Below, one piece after another: positions 30,526 to 40,379 of a DNA stretch of 64,000 bases (position 1 is the first letter of the stretch; each line of letters starts with the position of its first letter). The translations under genes were made by a program, and so were the position numbers. This stretch comes from Roseibacillus persicicus (GTDB lineage: Bacteria; Verrucomicrobiota; Verrucomicrobiia; Verrucomicrobiales; Akkermansiaceae), in NCBI RefSeq assembly GCF_014651675.1, contig NZ_BMXI01000002.1, positions 215,695 to 279,694 on the forward strand. The letters run 5' to 3'. The notes under the pieces were generated by a model. It worked only from the letters and a program-made list of their open reading frames with translations, did no database searches and was not told where the DNA came from.

Positions 30526-33060
30526 CTACTTCGCGGAAACCTCCAACGAGGTCAGCATCGCTTCCAAGCGGGTGGCGTAGTCCTTGCCGGTGGTGTTGGC
30601 CTGCAAACGGTCGGCCCAGAGAGGGAAGGCGAAGGGGGTGAGGCGCTCGGTGGAGATGATGGTGAGGGGAAGGGTTTGCAAGGTGAGTAGGACGGCTTGC
30701 AGGCGGGTGAGCTCGAGCTGCTTTTCGAGAATCTCCTGCTGGGCTTGGCCGAGGAGGAGGTTATGGGGGTCGTAGTTGGTGAAGACGTCGAAGAGGAGGC
30801 TGGCCGAGGTCTGGAGCTCGCGCCCGGTCTTCCGCTGACCAGGGTAATTGGCGACCACCAGTCCGGCGACGCGGGCAATGTCGCGAAACTGGCGGCGGGC
30901 GAGCTCGGTGGCATTGAGGCAATCGAGCAGGTCATCTACTAGATTTTTAGTAGAAAAAAGTTCCCGCCACTCATCCTCGCTGGTGGGCAGTTCGGCGGGG
31001 GAGGAGAGCGAGAATCCGTAGTCGCTCTGGGTGGCCTCCACGGTGGCCCCGGTGTCGCGGGTAATGCGCCAGGCGAGGAGCGCCCCCAGACCTTCGTTGG
31101 CCGACCGTCCTGCGAGGGTAAAGGCGAAGAGGTTGTGGAGTCGCTCTTTTTCCAGATAGGTGTGCTCGATGAGGAGCTCGGTGTCGTCGGGAAGCTGGGA
31201 CCACTTTTTCTGAATCTCTAACAGTGGCTGGAGAGCGCGGGTTTCCGGGCTTTCCGCTGGGTCGCAGTGCAGGCGGTGGGCGATGGCGTGGGTGAGCTCG
31301 GTGGAAAGCGACATCTTGGCCCCGTTCCAGGTCGCGACTTGGCCTTTGTGATTCTTGGAGGCGGGGCGAACGGTGGCGGTGTGGGCACGTAGACGAACGA
31401 ACTCCAAGCGTCGTCCCGCAAAGATGAGCTGCTGCCCGGGCTTCAGCCGCGAGATGAACCCTTCCTCGATGGTGCCAAGCAACTTGCCATTGCCCATCTT
31501 GACGAGGATGCCTTGGTCAGAGGTGATGGTGCCGATGGACATGCGGTGGAGTTGAATCTTTCGCTTGTCGGTGACAGTCAGGGTGCCGTCTTCTAAAAGT
31601 TCGGCCTTCTGGTAGCCGGGGTAGGCCTTCAGGGCGTCGCCGCCGTGGGTGATGAAGCCCAGCGCCCATTCCCATTCCGCGTCGGTGAGGTGACGATAGG
31701 CATGGGTGGTCTCGATCTCGGCGCGAAGCTCATCGGGGTGAGCAGGCTCCCCAATCAATAGGGTGACGAGATGTTGCACGAGGAGATCGAGGGGCTTGCG
31801 GAGAGGAGGGCGCGATTCGATGTGTGAGTTCGTGGAGTGGACGTCTCGTCCACTTTTGTTATTGGTGAACGGGACGTCCACCTCACGGGCAGATTCGATG
31901 GCATCGCGGGCAGCGGCGAATTCTAACAGTTCCAAGGCGTTGGTGGGGACGCAGATCAGTTTGGAGGTGGAGCCGGGGGAATGACCGGAGCGGCCCGCGC
32001 GTTGCATCAGGCGGGCAATGCCTTTGGGTGAACCGACTTGGATGACTAGATCGACGGGAGAGAAGTCGACCCCGAGGTCGAGCGAAGAGGTGCAGACCAC
32101 GCACTTGAGAGAGCCCTCGCGCAGGCCTTGCTCGACTTTGTCCCTGACCTCGCGGTCGAGCGAACCATGGTGCATGGCGAGTTGGTCTCCCCACTTTTTC
32201 CGAAGGGAAGCCAGCTCTTGGTACCAGATCTCGGTCTGGGAACGGGTGTTGGTGAAGAGGAGAGTAGATTTATGTTTGTCGACTTGTTGGGCGACCTGGC
32301 GGGCCAGTCGGGTGCCAATGTGGCCAGCCCAGGGAAAGCGTTCCACGTCCTTGGGCAGGAGGGTGCTGATGGAAAGGGCTTTGCGCTCCTTGCTATGAAT
32401 GATGAGGGGCTGGGAGGTGGGGGCAGAAGTCGGCACCAGCACCTTGGCCGCCTGCTCCAGATTGCCCAAGGTGGCGGAGAGTCCCCAGACCCTGAGCTTC
32501 GGATTGAATCGGCGCAGGCGGGCGAGGCAGAGCTCGGTCTGCACCCCGCGCTTGTTGCCGATGAGCTCGTGCCACTCGTCGACGACCACGCAGTCGACGC
32601 TCTCGAAGTAGCTACGAGAGTCCTCGTAGGTCAGCAGGAGAGAGAGGGACTCCGGGGTGGTGACAAGGGCGAAGGGAGGCTTTTCGCGAATCTTCTTTTT
32701 GCGGTAGCCCGAGGTGTCGCCAGTGCGGGCCTCGACCTCGAGATGGGGGGCCAATTCGGCCACTGGCTCGCGCAGGGACTCAAGGGTGTCGGCTGCTAGA
32801 GCGCGCAGAGGAGTGAGCCAGATCACGCGGAGAGTGTTCTTCGGGCTGGGGTTTTCCACTTCTTCGGCGAGGGGACCGAGGAAGGCGGAGAGGGTTTTGC
32901 CGAGACCAGTGGGCGCATGAATCAATCCGCTCCGCCCTTCCGCAAAGGCAGACCATGCCTCTTGCTGAAAGTCGAAGGGCTTCCACTTGCGGGTTTTAAA
33001 GAAGGGCTGGAGGGAGGTGTTCAGTTGGGTGAACTGAACCGCAATCTGGCGTGAGCGCAA
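30526..33060 (-). CDS. Lhr-like DEXH helicase (ligase-associated type)
   Basis: This is an 844-residue superfamily 2 helicase of the ligase-associated DEXH-box group. Walker A is APTGLGKT, motif II is VVDEWHEL, motif III is LSATLGN and motif VI is QRAGRSGHS. The C-terminal half has the Lhr-specific winged-helix and DUF4145-like region (GEPAHPDEL through AGLVVANYPGQRK). In many genomes it forms a DNA-repair operon with an ATP-dependent DNA ligase, a metallo-beta-lactamase exonuclease and a phosphoesterase. None of these is adjacent here, where it stands alone and convergent. It probably unwinds RNA:DNA or damaged DNA. Confidence 0.9.
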   Translation of the reverse strand: MRSRQIAVQFTQLNTSLQPFFKTRKWKPFDFQQEAWSAFAEGRSGLIHAPTGLGKTLSAFLGPLAEEVENPSPKNTLRVIWLTPLRALAADTLESLREPVAELAPHLEVEARTGDTSGYRKKKIREKPPFALVTTPESLSLLLTYEDSRSYFESVDCVVVDEWHELIGNKRGVQTELCLARLRRFNPKLRVWGLSATLGNLEQAAKVLVPTSAPTSQPLIIHSKERKALSISTLLPKDVERFPWAGHIGTRLARQVAQQVDKHKSTLLFTNTRSQTEIWYQELASLRKKWGDQLAMHHGSLDREVRDKVEQGLREGSLKCVVCTSSLDLGVDFSPVDLVIQVGSPKGIARLMQRAGRSGHSPGSTSKLICVPTNALELLEFAAARDAIESAREVDVPFTNNKSGRDVHSTNSHIESRPPLRKPLDLLVQHLVTLLIGEPAHPDELRAEIETTHAYRHLTDAEWEWALGFITHGGDALKAYPGYQKAELLEDGTLTVTDKRKIQLHRMSIGTITSDQGILVKMGNGKLLGTIEEGFISRLKPGQQLIFAGRRLEFVRLRAHTATVRPASKNHKGQVATWNGAKMSLSTELTHAIAHRLHCDPAESPETRALQPLLEIQKKWSQLPDDTELLIEHTYLEKERLHNLFAFTLAGRSANEGLGALLAWRITRDTGATVEATQSDYGFSLSSPAELPTSEDEWRELFSTKNLVDDLLDCLNATELARRQFRDIARVAGLVVANYPGQRKTGRELQTSASLLFDVFTNYDPHNLLLGQAQQEILEKQLELTRLQAVLLTLQTLPLTIISTERLTPFAFPLWADRLQANTTGKDYATRLEAMLTSLEVSAK

Positions 33061-33162
33061 AGGATTTTAGGTCAGACAGGCCTCGCCCTGAATCCTTCCA
33101 ATCTTTTTTGTAGTTTGGTGGGAAAGGATCTTTCGACAGAAGAAGGGAAAGCGCTGAACACG

Positions 33163-33199
33163 AAAAACCCCGGGGCCGCGAGCGACTCCGGGGCTTTTT
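33163..33199 (-). terminator. rho-independent terminator after the beta-helix gene
   Basis: On the minus strand a CCCCGG/CCGGGG stem (33193-33188 with 33173-33168) and GC-rich loop are followed by five T residues (33167-33163). A T-run also follows on the plus strand (33195-33199), so it can act both ways. Confidence 0.8.
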
Positions 33200-33221
33200 G
33201 GATTGTCCGGGAAAGACTAAA

Positions 33222-36200
33222 TTAGTTGCTCACTTTGATGCGGGCAAAGAGCTTCGCGAACGCGCTGCTATCCAATGTGAGGGTGATGTTCTCGCTGCCA
33301 GCACCACCAGGTTTGCTGTTGCGTGTGGGCATCACCGAGTCATCCCAAGAGACGAGGTCTTCGGAGACTTCCAAGACATCAGCGCTAGGTGGCACGGACT
33401 TGCTGCGAGGATAGCTCAGGGAAAGAGCCGAGCCGTCGGAGGTGAATCCAAAGGGGGAGCCGTCGGAGGCCTCGGGGTTCAAGCCCGTCAACCACTCGAT
33501 GCCATTGCTCAGTCCATCGCCGTCGGGGTCGCCCATCAATCCACGCTGGGAAAGGGGAGTCGCTGCGGTAAAGTTATTATCCGCCCATTCCGCGAAGGTC
33601 TGGAGGAAGAACTCGGTGGCACCGATGTCAACCGCATTGCCTAACAGACGGGCGAAGCCCATGCCACGTTGGTCAGTGGTTAGACCCGAGGAGGCCGCAC
33701 TGTCGCCAGCATCAACTGCAGGGCTTCCGCAGTCGGGCAGGTGGGTGAGGGTCGCGCCGCCATTGTCGGAGAGTGGGGCCAGCAGTGGATCGACTCCGGT
33801 CAAGTTGCTCGCATCCAAGCCCGAGGTTCCGGAGGAGTCCTCCACCAGATTTGAGTTGGCCATCGCAAAGGCACCATTGACGTCGGGGCCATTGCCTCCT
33901 GCCGTATTGTCGCCGAAGAGGCTGTTGGCTGCGACGAGGTCGCCCGTCGTGACATTGACGCCTCCGCCATCGGTGGTTGCCGAGTTGTTAGCGAGGGTGA
34001 CATGCAGGAAGCTCATGGAGCCGCCTTCAATTTGCGCGCCTCCTCCATTGGTGGCACTGTTGCCGGAAACGGTGGAGTTGGTGACGGTGGTGACGCCGGC
34101 TCCAGCCTGGTTGAAAAGGCCGCCGCCGTCGGGGGCCATGTTCGCGCTCAGGGTGGAAGTGGTCACTTCCAACGTTCCTGCGCCGGAGTTCCAGAGACCG
34201 CCTCCTTCGTTGCCCGCGCTGTTGGAGTCGTAGGTCGAACCCGAAGTGGTGACTTTGCCAGAACCCGAGATATGGATGGCGCCACCGTTACCGGGGGCCG
34301 CTGTTCCAGATGGTCCCGCAACGTTTTCGTTGACGATGCAGTCTGCCAAGGTGGACTCGCTGTTCGCGGTCACCTCGAGGGCTCCTCCTGCGCGGTTGGC
34401 CACATTGCTCATCAGGACTGCTCCCGTGACGGTGAGGATTCCACCATCGTTGAAAATGCCTCCACCACTTCCCGATGCGCCATCGGCCACGTTGTCCGCG
34501 ATGATGGTATCACCTTCGACCGTGAGGGTTCCGCCCGCATTGAAGAGCGCTCCACCACCTTGGTCCGCACCGGCGCCACTTGCGATGTTTTCCAAGAGGG
34601 AAACATTGCTCACGGTCATTGTGCCGGTTCCGTTCCAGAGTCCACCACCTTCGGAGGCGGCGGTGTTGAGGATAAGAGTTCCGCCTTCGACAGTCGCGTC
34701 GCCAGGACCCGTGATGTGCATTGCACCACCGCTACCGGGAGCTGCAACCGCAGGGGCGACTCCGGCGTTGTTAGCCTCGAAAGTCACATTGTTCAGCACC
34801 ACGCCGAGACCCATTCCCGAGTTGTCTTCGATGCCTCCACCCGCGCGGTTGGCGACGTTGTTGCTCAAGATCGAGCCGGTCACGGTGAGAGAACCGCCCG
34901 CGTCATTGAGGATACCGCCACCACTACCGGCTGCGCCATCGGCAACGTTGCCGTCCAGGGTTGAGTCAGTGACTTCGATGATTCCGCCGGCGCTGAAGAG
35001 ACCTCCGCCCCCTTGGTCAGAGGCGTCACCGCTTGCGATGTTGGCCGTGACCATCACGCCGTTGACGGAAAGGATTCCAGAACCGATCCAGAGTCCGCCG
35101 CCTTCCGCGGCAGCCACGTTGGCATTCACAGTGCCGCCTTCGACGGTTACGTTGCCGGGGCCGGTGACGTGTAAGCCGCCACCATTACCGGGGGCTGCTG
35201 TCGCAGGGGCGACTCCGGCGTTGTTCTCGCTCAAGGTGGTGTTGGTCAAAAGAATGGCCACTCCCGAGGTGAGGTCGGACTGGTCTTCAATGCCTCCGCC
35301 CGCGCGATTGGCCACATTGCCAGTCAGGGTGGAATCTGTCACGGAAACGGTTCCGTTGGTGAGGTTCAGAATTCCACCTCCGCTGCCTGCGGTTCCTGTT
35401 GCGCTGTTGCCGGTAAGCATTGCGCCGTTCTGAACGATCAAGGTGCCCCCGTTGTTGAAGATGGCTCCTCCGCCGTCGTCCAAGGCTGGACCTTGTCCAA
35501 TGTTGTTAGAAAGAGTGCTGCCGTCGACCGTCAGGGTGCCGACGCTGTTCCAGAGGCCACCGCCTTCGCGTGCTGCCACGTTGCCATCGATGACTCCTCC
35601 GGTGAAGAGGGCGCTGCCGCTGCCACTGATGTGCAGGCCGCCTCCGTTGCCGGGATTGGCTGTGGCAGGTGCTGCTCCCGCGTTGTTGTTAGAAAGGGTG
35701 GTATTGGTCACGGTGAGCCCCAGCCCGTCACCCGAGTTGTCCTCGATTCCTCCTCCCGCGCGGTTGGCGCGATTGTTTGTGATGGTCGAGTTGGTGATTG
35801 TGACCGTTCCGCCGGCATCGTTTAAGATTCCCCCGCCACTGCCGGAAGTTCCGTCCGCCACGTTGAGGTCGATCAAGGTGGAGAGGGTAATGTCGACCAC
35901 TCCGCCAGCGTTGAAGACTCCGCCGCCGCCTTGGTCCGCACCGGCTCCGCTGGCAGTGTTGGCTGTGATGGATGGGCCTACCAGATTCATCCGGCCGGTT
36001 CCGTTCCACAGTCCGCCTCCTTCGGAGGATGCGATGTTGTTAGAAATTGTGCCGCCGGTGATATCGATGTCGCCAGGGCCGGAGATATGCACTCCTCCGC
36101 CGCTTCCGGGCGCGCCCACTGCGGGAGCTACTCCTGCATTGTTAGAGTCAAGCGTGACTCCGACCAAGGTGATGCCCAGGCCCGCGCCAGAGGCATCTTC

Positions 36201-37916
36201 GATCGCGCCTCCCGCCCGGTTGGCCAAGTTGCCGGTGAAGGTGGCCCCATTGATAGTGACCACGCCTCCCACTTGGTTGTGGAGCCCGCCGCCACTACCC
36301 GAAGTGCCCGATGCGATATTGCGAGAAATTTCGACCACGCCACCAACCGCGTTGATCTCGACTTCGCCGCCATTGTTAAAGATGCCACCACCGCCGTCGT
36401 CAGCAGCATCACCAGATGCGGTGTTGTTAGCGACGAGAGTTCCTGCGGTCAAAGTCATCACGGAATTCGCCTGGTTCCAAAGACCACCTCCTTCGAGGGC
36501 GGCTTGGTTAAACTGGACCGTGCCTCCGGTAATCGTGGTTGTGGTGGAACCGGAGATGTGGATACCGCCCCCGTTTCCGGGAGCGGCACTACCGGACGGG
36601 CCTGCGATGTTTCCATCCGCCGCAGAAGCTCCGCCCAAGGTGACTCCATCGAGGCTCAGTTCACCATCAATCGCCTCGATGCCGCCACCGGCGCGGTTGG
36701 CGGTATTGGAGGAAATGATCACGCCACTCAGCGTGACCGCACCATCCTTTGTGAGAATAGCTCCTCCGCTACCTGCTGAACCATCCGCGAGATTGTTAGA
36801 AAGTGTTGTGCTCGTGACGGTCAGGGTTCCGCCATTGTTGAACAATCCACCGCCGCCGTCGTGGGCATCTGGTCCACTCGCCGAGTTGCTGGAGATGGTG
36901 GTGTCGCTGATGGTCATCAACCCTTTGTCATTCCAATAGGCTCCTCCCTCGCGGGCAGCCATGTTCTCACTGGCCGAGCCACCCGAGATGTCGATCGAGC
37001 CTGAACCGGTAATGTGAATGGCCCCTCCGTTACCAGGAGCGGCTGTTGCGGGGGCGACTCCGGCTTTGTTGCCGATAAAGGTCGCGTTGGTGAGCGTGAT
37101 ATCGAAGCCGCTCGTTCCTGCCGACTGGTCCTCAATCGCGCCACCCGCGCGGTTGGCGACGTTGTTTTCAAATCCGGTGTCATTCACCGCGAGTGTTCCG
37201 CCGGCGGCATTGAAGAAAGCACCTCCGCTGCCAGCAGCCGCCGTGGCCGCGTTGCCATCGAAGGATGAGTCGATGATCGAGACGCGGGAGCCATCACTAT
37301 AGATCGCGCCCCCGTTGTCGGCCACGCAGTTGCGAAGCCGAACCGAGTCCAGCGCCAGTTCGTCACCGGGGGAGGTGAGAATCGCTCCGCCGTTTCCTGA
37401 TACCGTTCCGTTGAGAAGATTCAGGTTGGTGAGCAACACCAGATTGTCAGCGCCTGCGAGAGGGGTGGTATTGGTGACGAAGAGACGGGTGGCGGAAGCC
37501 CCGTTGATGGAAGCGGTGCCTCCAAGAGTGAATCCATCGATAGAGAGGTCATCGGTAATCGTGATCTCGGAGGTGAGGGTGAGATTGGGAGCGGAGATGA
37601 GGTAGCCCAATCCACCGAAGGTGATGGTGTCGCCATCGAGATCGCCGCTATCGGGAGAGCCGCCGTTCTGATTGGCCAAGGCGACTGCTTCGCGGAGGGA
37701 CAGACCGGTGCCGTCCATCATCTCGTCGGAAAGAGTGCCGCCGTCGTAGGCTTCGTCATCATTAGTATCAACTACAAAGTTGGTGGCCGAGGCGTGCGAT
37801 ACAAAGAAGCAGAGCGGGAGGGCGAAACAAAGCGACCCGACGGAGCGAAGGCTGCGAGGGGACGTGAAGATATTTCTCCGGAGGGGAGAGCAAGGGGATG
37901 GTTTTGGTTCTTTCAT
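33222..37916 (-). CDS. giant secreted parallel beta-helix protein, Pmp-like, seven internal repeats
   Basis: This is a 1564-residue exported protein. After a long signal region (SLCFALPLCFFVSHASA) comes a CSLREA-like motif (GTGLSLREAVALAN), then right-handed beta-helix rungs rich in GGG, SNN and NNxA turns. Seven long repeats of about 150-159 residues each carry the blocks AGVAPATAAPGNGG, HISGSG, EGGGLWN, ADQGGGGLFN and GSGGGILND. Then follows a choice-of-anchor-like segment (DAGDSAASSGLTTDQRGMG) and the DPDGDGLSNGIEWLTG module ending FARIKVSN. The layout recalls chlamydial polymorphic outer-membrane proteins but lacks an autotransporter barrel. A surface adhesin or polysaccharide-binding role is a guess. 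A terminator-like hairpin lies in its 5' leader. Confidence 0.88.
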   Translation of the reverse strand: MKEPKPSPCSPLRRNIFTSPRSLRSVGSLCFALPLCFFVSHASATNFVVDTNDDEAYDGGTLSDEMMDGTGLSLREAVALANQNGGSPDSGDLDGDTITFGGLGYLISAPNLTLTSEITITDDLSIDGFTLGGTASINGASATRLFVTNTTPLAGADNLVLLTNLNLLNGTVSGNGGAILTSPGDELALDSVRLRNCVADNGGAIYSDGSRVSIIDSSFDGNAATAAAGSGGAFFNAAGGTLAVNDTGFENNVANRAGGAIEDQSAGTSGFDITLTNATFIGNKAGVAPATAAPGNGGAIHITGSGSIDISGGSASENMAAREGGAYWNDKGLMTISDTTISSNSASGPDAHDGGGGLFNNGGTLTVTSTTLSNNLADGSAGSGGAILTKDGAVTLSGVIISSNTANRAGGGIEAIDGELSLDGVTLGGASAADGNIAGPSGSAAPGNGGGIHISGSTTTTITGGTVQFNQAALEGGGLWNQANSVMTLTAGTLVANNTASGDAADDGGGGIFNNGGEVEINAVGGVVEISRNIASGTSGSGGGLHNQVGGVVTINGATFTGNLANRAGGAIEDASGAGLGITLVGVTLDSNNAGVAPAVGAPGSGGGVHISGPGDIDITGGTISNNIASSEGGGLWNGTGRMNLVGPSITANTASGAGADQGGGGVFNAGGVVDITLSTLIDLNVADGTSGSGGGILNDAGGTVTITNSTITNNRANRAGGGIEDNSGDGLGLTVTNTTLSNNNAGAAPATANPGNGGGLHISGSGSALFTGGVIDGNVAAREGGGLWNSVGTLTVDGSTLSNNIGQGPALDDGGGAIFNNGGTLIVQNGAMLTGNSATGTAGSGGGILNLTNGTVSVTDSTLTGNVANRAGGGIEDQSDLTSGVAILLTNTTLSENNAGVAPATAAPGNGGGLHVTGPGNVTVEGGTVNANVAAAEGGGLWIGSGILSVNGVMVTANIASGDASDQGGGGLFSAGGIIEVTDSTLDGNVADGAAGSGGGILNDAGGSLTVTGSILSNNVANRAGGGIEDNSGMGLGVVLNNVTFEANNAGVAPAVAAPGSGGAMHITGPGDATVEGGTLILNTAASEGGGLWNGTGTMTVSNVSLLENIASGAGADQGGGALFNAGGTLTVEGDTIIADNVADGASGSGGGIFNDGGILTVTGAVLMSNVANRAGGALEVTANSESTLADCIVNENVAGPSGTAAPGNGGAIHISGSGKVTTSGSTYDSNSAGNEGGGLWNSGAGTLEVTTSTLSANMAPDGGGLFNQAGAGVTTVTNSTVSGNSATNGGGAQIEGGSMSFLHVTLANNSATTDGGGVNVTTGDLVAANSLFGDNTAGGNGPDVNGAFAMANSNLVEDSSGTSGLDASNLTGVDPLLAPLSDNGGATLTHLPDCGSPAVDAGDSAASSGLTTDQRGMGFARLLGNAVDIGATEFFLQTFAEWADNNFTAATPLSQRGLMGDPDGDGLSNGIEWLTGLNPEASDGSPFGFTSDGSALSLSYPRSKSVPPSADVLEVSEDLVSWDDSVMPTRNSKPGGAGSENITLTLDSSAFAKLFARIKVSN
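33950..37290 (-). repeat. seven tandem coding repeats of ~446-478 bp in the beta-helix gene
   Basis: The conserved block encoding PGNGG/PGSGG followed by HI/HV recurs near 34273, 34727, 35173, 35642, 36092, 36570 and 37026, giving periods of about 454, 446, 469, 450, 478 and 456 bp. Each unit also repeats EGGGLWN and RAGGGIED blocks at fixed offsets. Copies have drifted at silent sites, so these are old internal duplications rather than recent identical ones. Several carry TTGTTAG at the start of a TCT-AAC or similar pair. Confidence 0.85.
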
Positions 37917-38334
37917 GGCAAATCAGAGTTTGGTGACAGGCGACTAAAAACCCCGTCCTGAAGAGCAACGCCTGTCCTCAAATGGCAGATGCATCCTTTT
38001 CTGATTTTTTTGGAAAGGGGGAAAAGGCTCTCGAAAGGAGGTCTTTCGCAGAGGAGCAGTCTCATGCTGATAGGGAGCATGAAAACGAGGTCTCGTTTTA
38101 AAAAGATGAGGGCCCCCGGAGACCAATCCGGGAGCCCGCATGGATTGCTTGCGGTCGAGAAAACCCATCGGTTCTCCCATCCGTCATTTTTAGCAACCGG
38201 ATCCTGCGCTCGCGATTCTCATAAATCAATACGGCATCTCAAAAACTCACGGATCTGACGATTTTCGTTAAGTTCGAGAAAAAATTCGCCATTCTCTTGC
38301 AAAGTCAATCACCTGAAGGCGGTATCTCGCTTGG
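37917..38334. other. 418-nt non-coding region with a terminator-like hairpin
   Basis: No convincing gene lies between the divergent beta-helix and DUF1080 genes. The main feature is a hairpin at 38110-38137: GGGC-C-CCCGGA pairs with TCCGGG-A-GCCC around GACCAA, with one mismatch. On the minus strand it is followed after 5 nt by TTTTT (38104-38100). This would place an attenuator or the end of a small RNA in the 5' leader of the beta-helix gene, about 185 nt before its start. I could not match any known riboswitch. Confidence 0.5.
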
Positions 38335-39006
38335 ATGAAAAATCAGATTGCCACCTTTCTATTGTCTGCCGCCCTCGTCAATGCCGCTGAAAAGTCGCCG
38401 GCGGAACCTCTCTGGAAACCGCTCTTTGACGGAGAAACTCTCTCCGGTTGGACGAACGCCAAAGGGAAAGAGGTGAAGGAAGGGAATTGGGTAGCTGAAG
38501 ATGGAATTCTCACCCGGAAGTCGGGAGGGTCCGGTTCCCTGGTTACCGAGAAGGAGTTTGGAGACTTCGAGTTCGCCTTTGAGTGGAAGATTTCAGAAGG
38601 CGGAAACTCCGGAGTGAAATACCGGGTTCAGAACTACGGAAACCAAGTGCTAGGTCTTGAGTATCAGGTTCTTGATGATTCCAAGCATCCTGATGGTAAA
38701 AATGGTGGAGTTCGCCAGACCGCAGCTCTCTATGATTTGAAGGCCGCCAACGAGAAAAAGAAGCTCAAACCGGCGGGCGAATGGAATCAATCCCGAATTT
38801 TGGTCAAAGAGGGCGTTGTGACTCACTATCTGAACGGCGAAGAAGTGATGCGCTTGGAAATCCCTTCGGAAGAGTGGGAGAAGCGCTTCAAAGCCAGTAA
38901 GTATAAGAAAAACGAAGGGTTTGGAGTGAATGTGCAAGGACGGATCATGCTGCAGGATCACGGGAATGAGGTGTCCTTCCGCGAGCTAAAGATTCGGGAG
39001 TTTTAG
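38335..39006 (+). CDS. exported DUF1080 (3-keto-disaccharide hydrolase-like) protein
   Basis: This is a 223-residue exported protein with signal MKNQIATFLLSAALVNA. The DUF1080 concanavalin-like fold is clear from WKPLFDGETLSGWTN, the EGNWVAEDGILTR strand, FEFAFEWKISEGGNSGVKYR, GLEYQVLDD and the final GRIMLQDHGNEVSFRELKI. Members hydrolyse 3-keto-glucosides or other sugars in the periplasm and are massively expanded in this phylum. It is a single gene with its own upstream region. Confidence 0.92.
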   Translation: MKNQIATFLLSAALVNAAEKSPAEPLWKPLFDGETLSGWTNAKGKEVKEGNWVAEDGILTRKSGGSGSLVTEKEFGDFEFAFEWKISEGGNSGVKYRVQNYGNQVLGLEYQVLDDSKHPDGKNGGVRQTAALYDLKAANEKKKLKPAGEWNQSRILVKEGVVTHYLNGEEVMRLEIPSEEWEKRFKASKYKKNEGFGVNVQGRIMLQDHGNEVSFRELKIREF

Positions 39007-39119
39007 TCTCCTAGGTCCTCAGGGTAAGGGGGCAGCCACCTGTTCGGGGGAGGGTTGGATGATTTGCGGGGTTCTGCCAAGCTGGTCATCTTGCCCAACA
39101 CGCGCTAGTTTCCCGCTCC

Positions 39120-40379
39120 GTGATCACTTTCAGCGAAATGGGGCGCTTGGACAAATGGCGCCCGTTCCTTCTCCAGTTTGCCCTCATAGCGTGGGTTACT
39201 GGATTCTGGTGGTGTCGTGGTCGTTGGGAACAGGGTCTTTTGTTGCAATGGGTTGTTCTTCCGGCCTTCGCTCTCAACGCGGACCACGCTTGGAACTTGT
39301 GGAAAGAGTGGTTTGGGGCGGGGGTGCGACGGTATTTCTGTTGGTGGAGTTTGTTCTCACTCATCGAATGGCAGTTCTGGGTGACCGGTGCTCGAGCCGG
39401 CGATTGGTGGGGAGGCGCGGGCAGTGGCAAGGACTTTGTGGTGCTTTCCATCTTAGTCACCTCACTAGCTCTCTTGGGTCAAAACCCGTCCGCCAGGCTG
39501 CGGCTCTGGTGGTCGGTGATGGTGGTGGCGTTGGTTGCGATTGGGGCGAGCTTTTTCCATTTCTATCAAGACTATGGGATTTCCGAGCAGCGATTCCGTT
39601 TGGTTTGGCGCTACCGGGCGGGTTTCAACGCGGTTACTACGGGAATTCTAGTAGGTTTCGCGCTGGTGGTGTGCTGGGGTCCTTGGGCGCGCCACCGTCG
39701 TATCCCAGTGTGGGGGCAATACCTGGCTCTCATCTTTTTAGGCGCAGCGCTTGCGGCTTCGGAATCCCGGGGCGCCCTTTTGGCTGCCTTGGTTGCAGGA
39801 GGAGGGCATTTGCTGCAGGGGATTTTGTTGGGAAAAAGTCCTTTCAAGCTCCGCCTTGCCCCCGCTTATGTCTGGCAGAATCTGCTGGTGCCTGTGGCGG
39901 GATTTGTCGCCTACTGGGCTATGGCCCTTCAGTTTGGAAAAGCGGAGGGAGATGATTTGATGAGCCGGGGGTCAGCAGGAAGATTGGATGTTTATCAGGA
40001 GTACTTGAAACAGCTCTCGGGGTGGGACTGGGCTGTTGGAACGGGGGAGGTCTTCAGTCTGCCTCCCGAAGAACTGGGCTGGTTGGTTCATCACCCCCAC
40101 AGTGCCTATTTGGGGCAATTGGCGGGCTATGGCGTTTTGGGTTCTTTATTGTTGTTAGTTTTTCTTGGGGTCGCGTTGTGGACGATCCGTCGGCGACCGG
40201 AATTGCCGCTTGTTCTTTTTGGACTTGCCGCCGGACTTTTCGATGGGGGGCAGTTCTTCAGCGCCTTTTCAGTTGCGCGCTGGGAGATTCTGGTAGTGTT
40301 TGTTCCGCTGGTTGTCGCCTTGAGTGCCCATGAGAGTTTGCATCCCAGCCTTTCGTCTGAAATTGAAGACTTCCAGTGA
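39120..40379 (+). CDS. O-antigen ligase / polymerase family membrane protein (Wzy_C)
   Basis: This is a 419-residue integral membrane protein with about ten helices, from GTG 39120 (ATG 39138 is an alternative). The family signature is a periplasmic loop with [19 protein letters not shown] after an [16 protein letters not shown] stretch, as in WaaL and O-antigen polymerase proteins. It would join a lipid-carried polysaccharide to its acceptor. Its stop overlaps the next gene's GTG (GTGA at 40376), so the two are translationally coupled. Strain-specific glycan type is not predictable. Confidence 0.85.
   Translation: MITFSEMGRLDKWRPFLLQFALIAWVTGFWWCRGRWEQGLLLQWVVLPAFALNADHAWNLWKEWFGAGVRRYFCWWSLFSLIEWQFWVTGARAGDWWGGAGSGKDFVVLSILVTSLALLGQNPSARLRLWWSVMVVALVAIGASFFHFYQDYGISEQRFRLVWRYRAGFNAVTTGILVGFALVVCWGPWARHRRIPVWGQYLALIFLGAALAASESRGALLAALVAGGGHLLQGILLGKSPFKLRLAPAYVWQNLLVPVAGFVAYWAMALQFGKAEGDDLMSRGSAGRLDVYQEYLKQLSGWDWAVGTGEVFSLPPEELGWLVHHPHSAYLGQLAGYGVLGSLLLLVFLGVALWTIRRRPELPLVLFGLAAGLFDGGQFFSAFSVARWEILVVFVPLVVALSAHESLHPSLSSEIEDFQ

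Noticed and set aside
33950-37290. Regular repeats that might be a CRISPR array or satellite DNA
   Set aside because: The period is about 455 bp, copies are diverged and keep the reading frame, so they are protein repeats.
33442-37302. Long proline/alanine-rich frames on the plus strand opposite the beta-helix gene
   Set aside because: They mirror the glycine-rich repeats on the other strand and change frame irregularly; no start context.
37989-38258. An 89-codon plus-strand frame in the gap before the DUF1080 gene
   Set aside because: No domain or hydrophobic pattern, and it spans the terminator-like hairpin.
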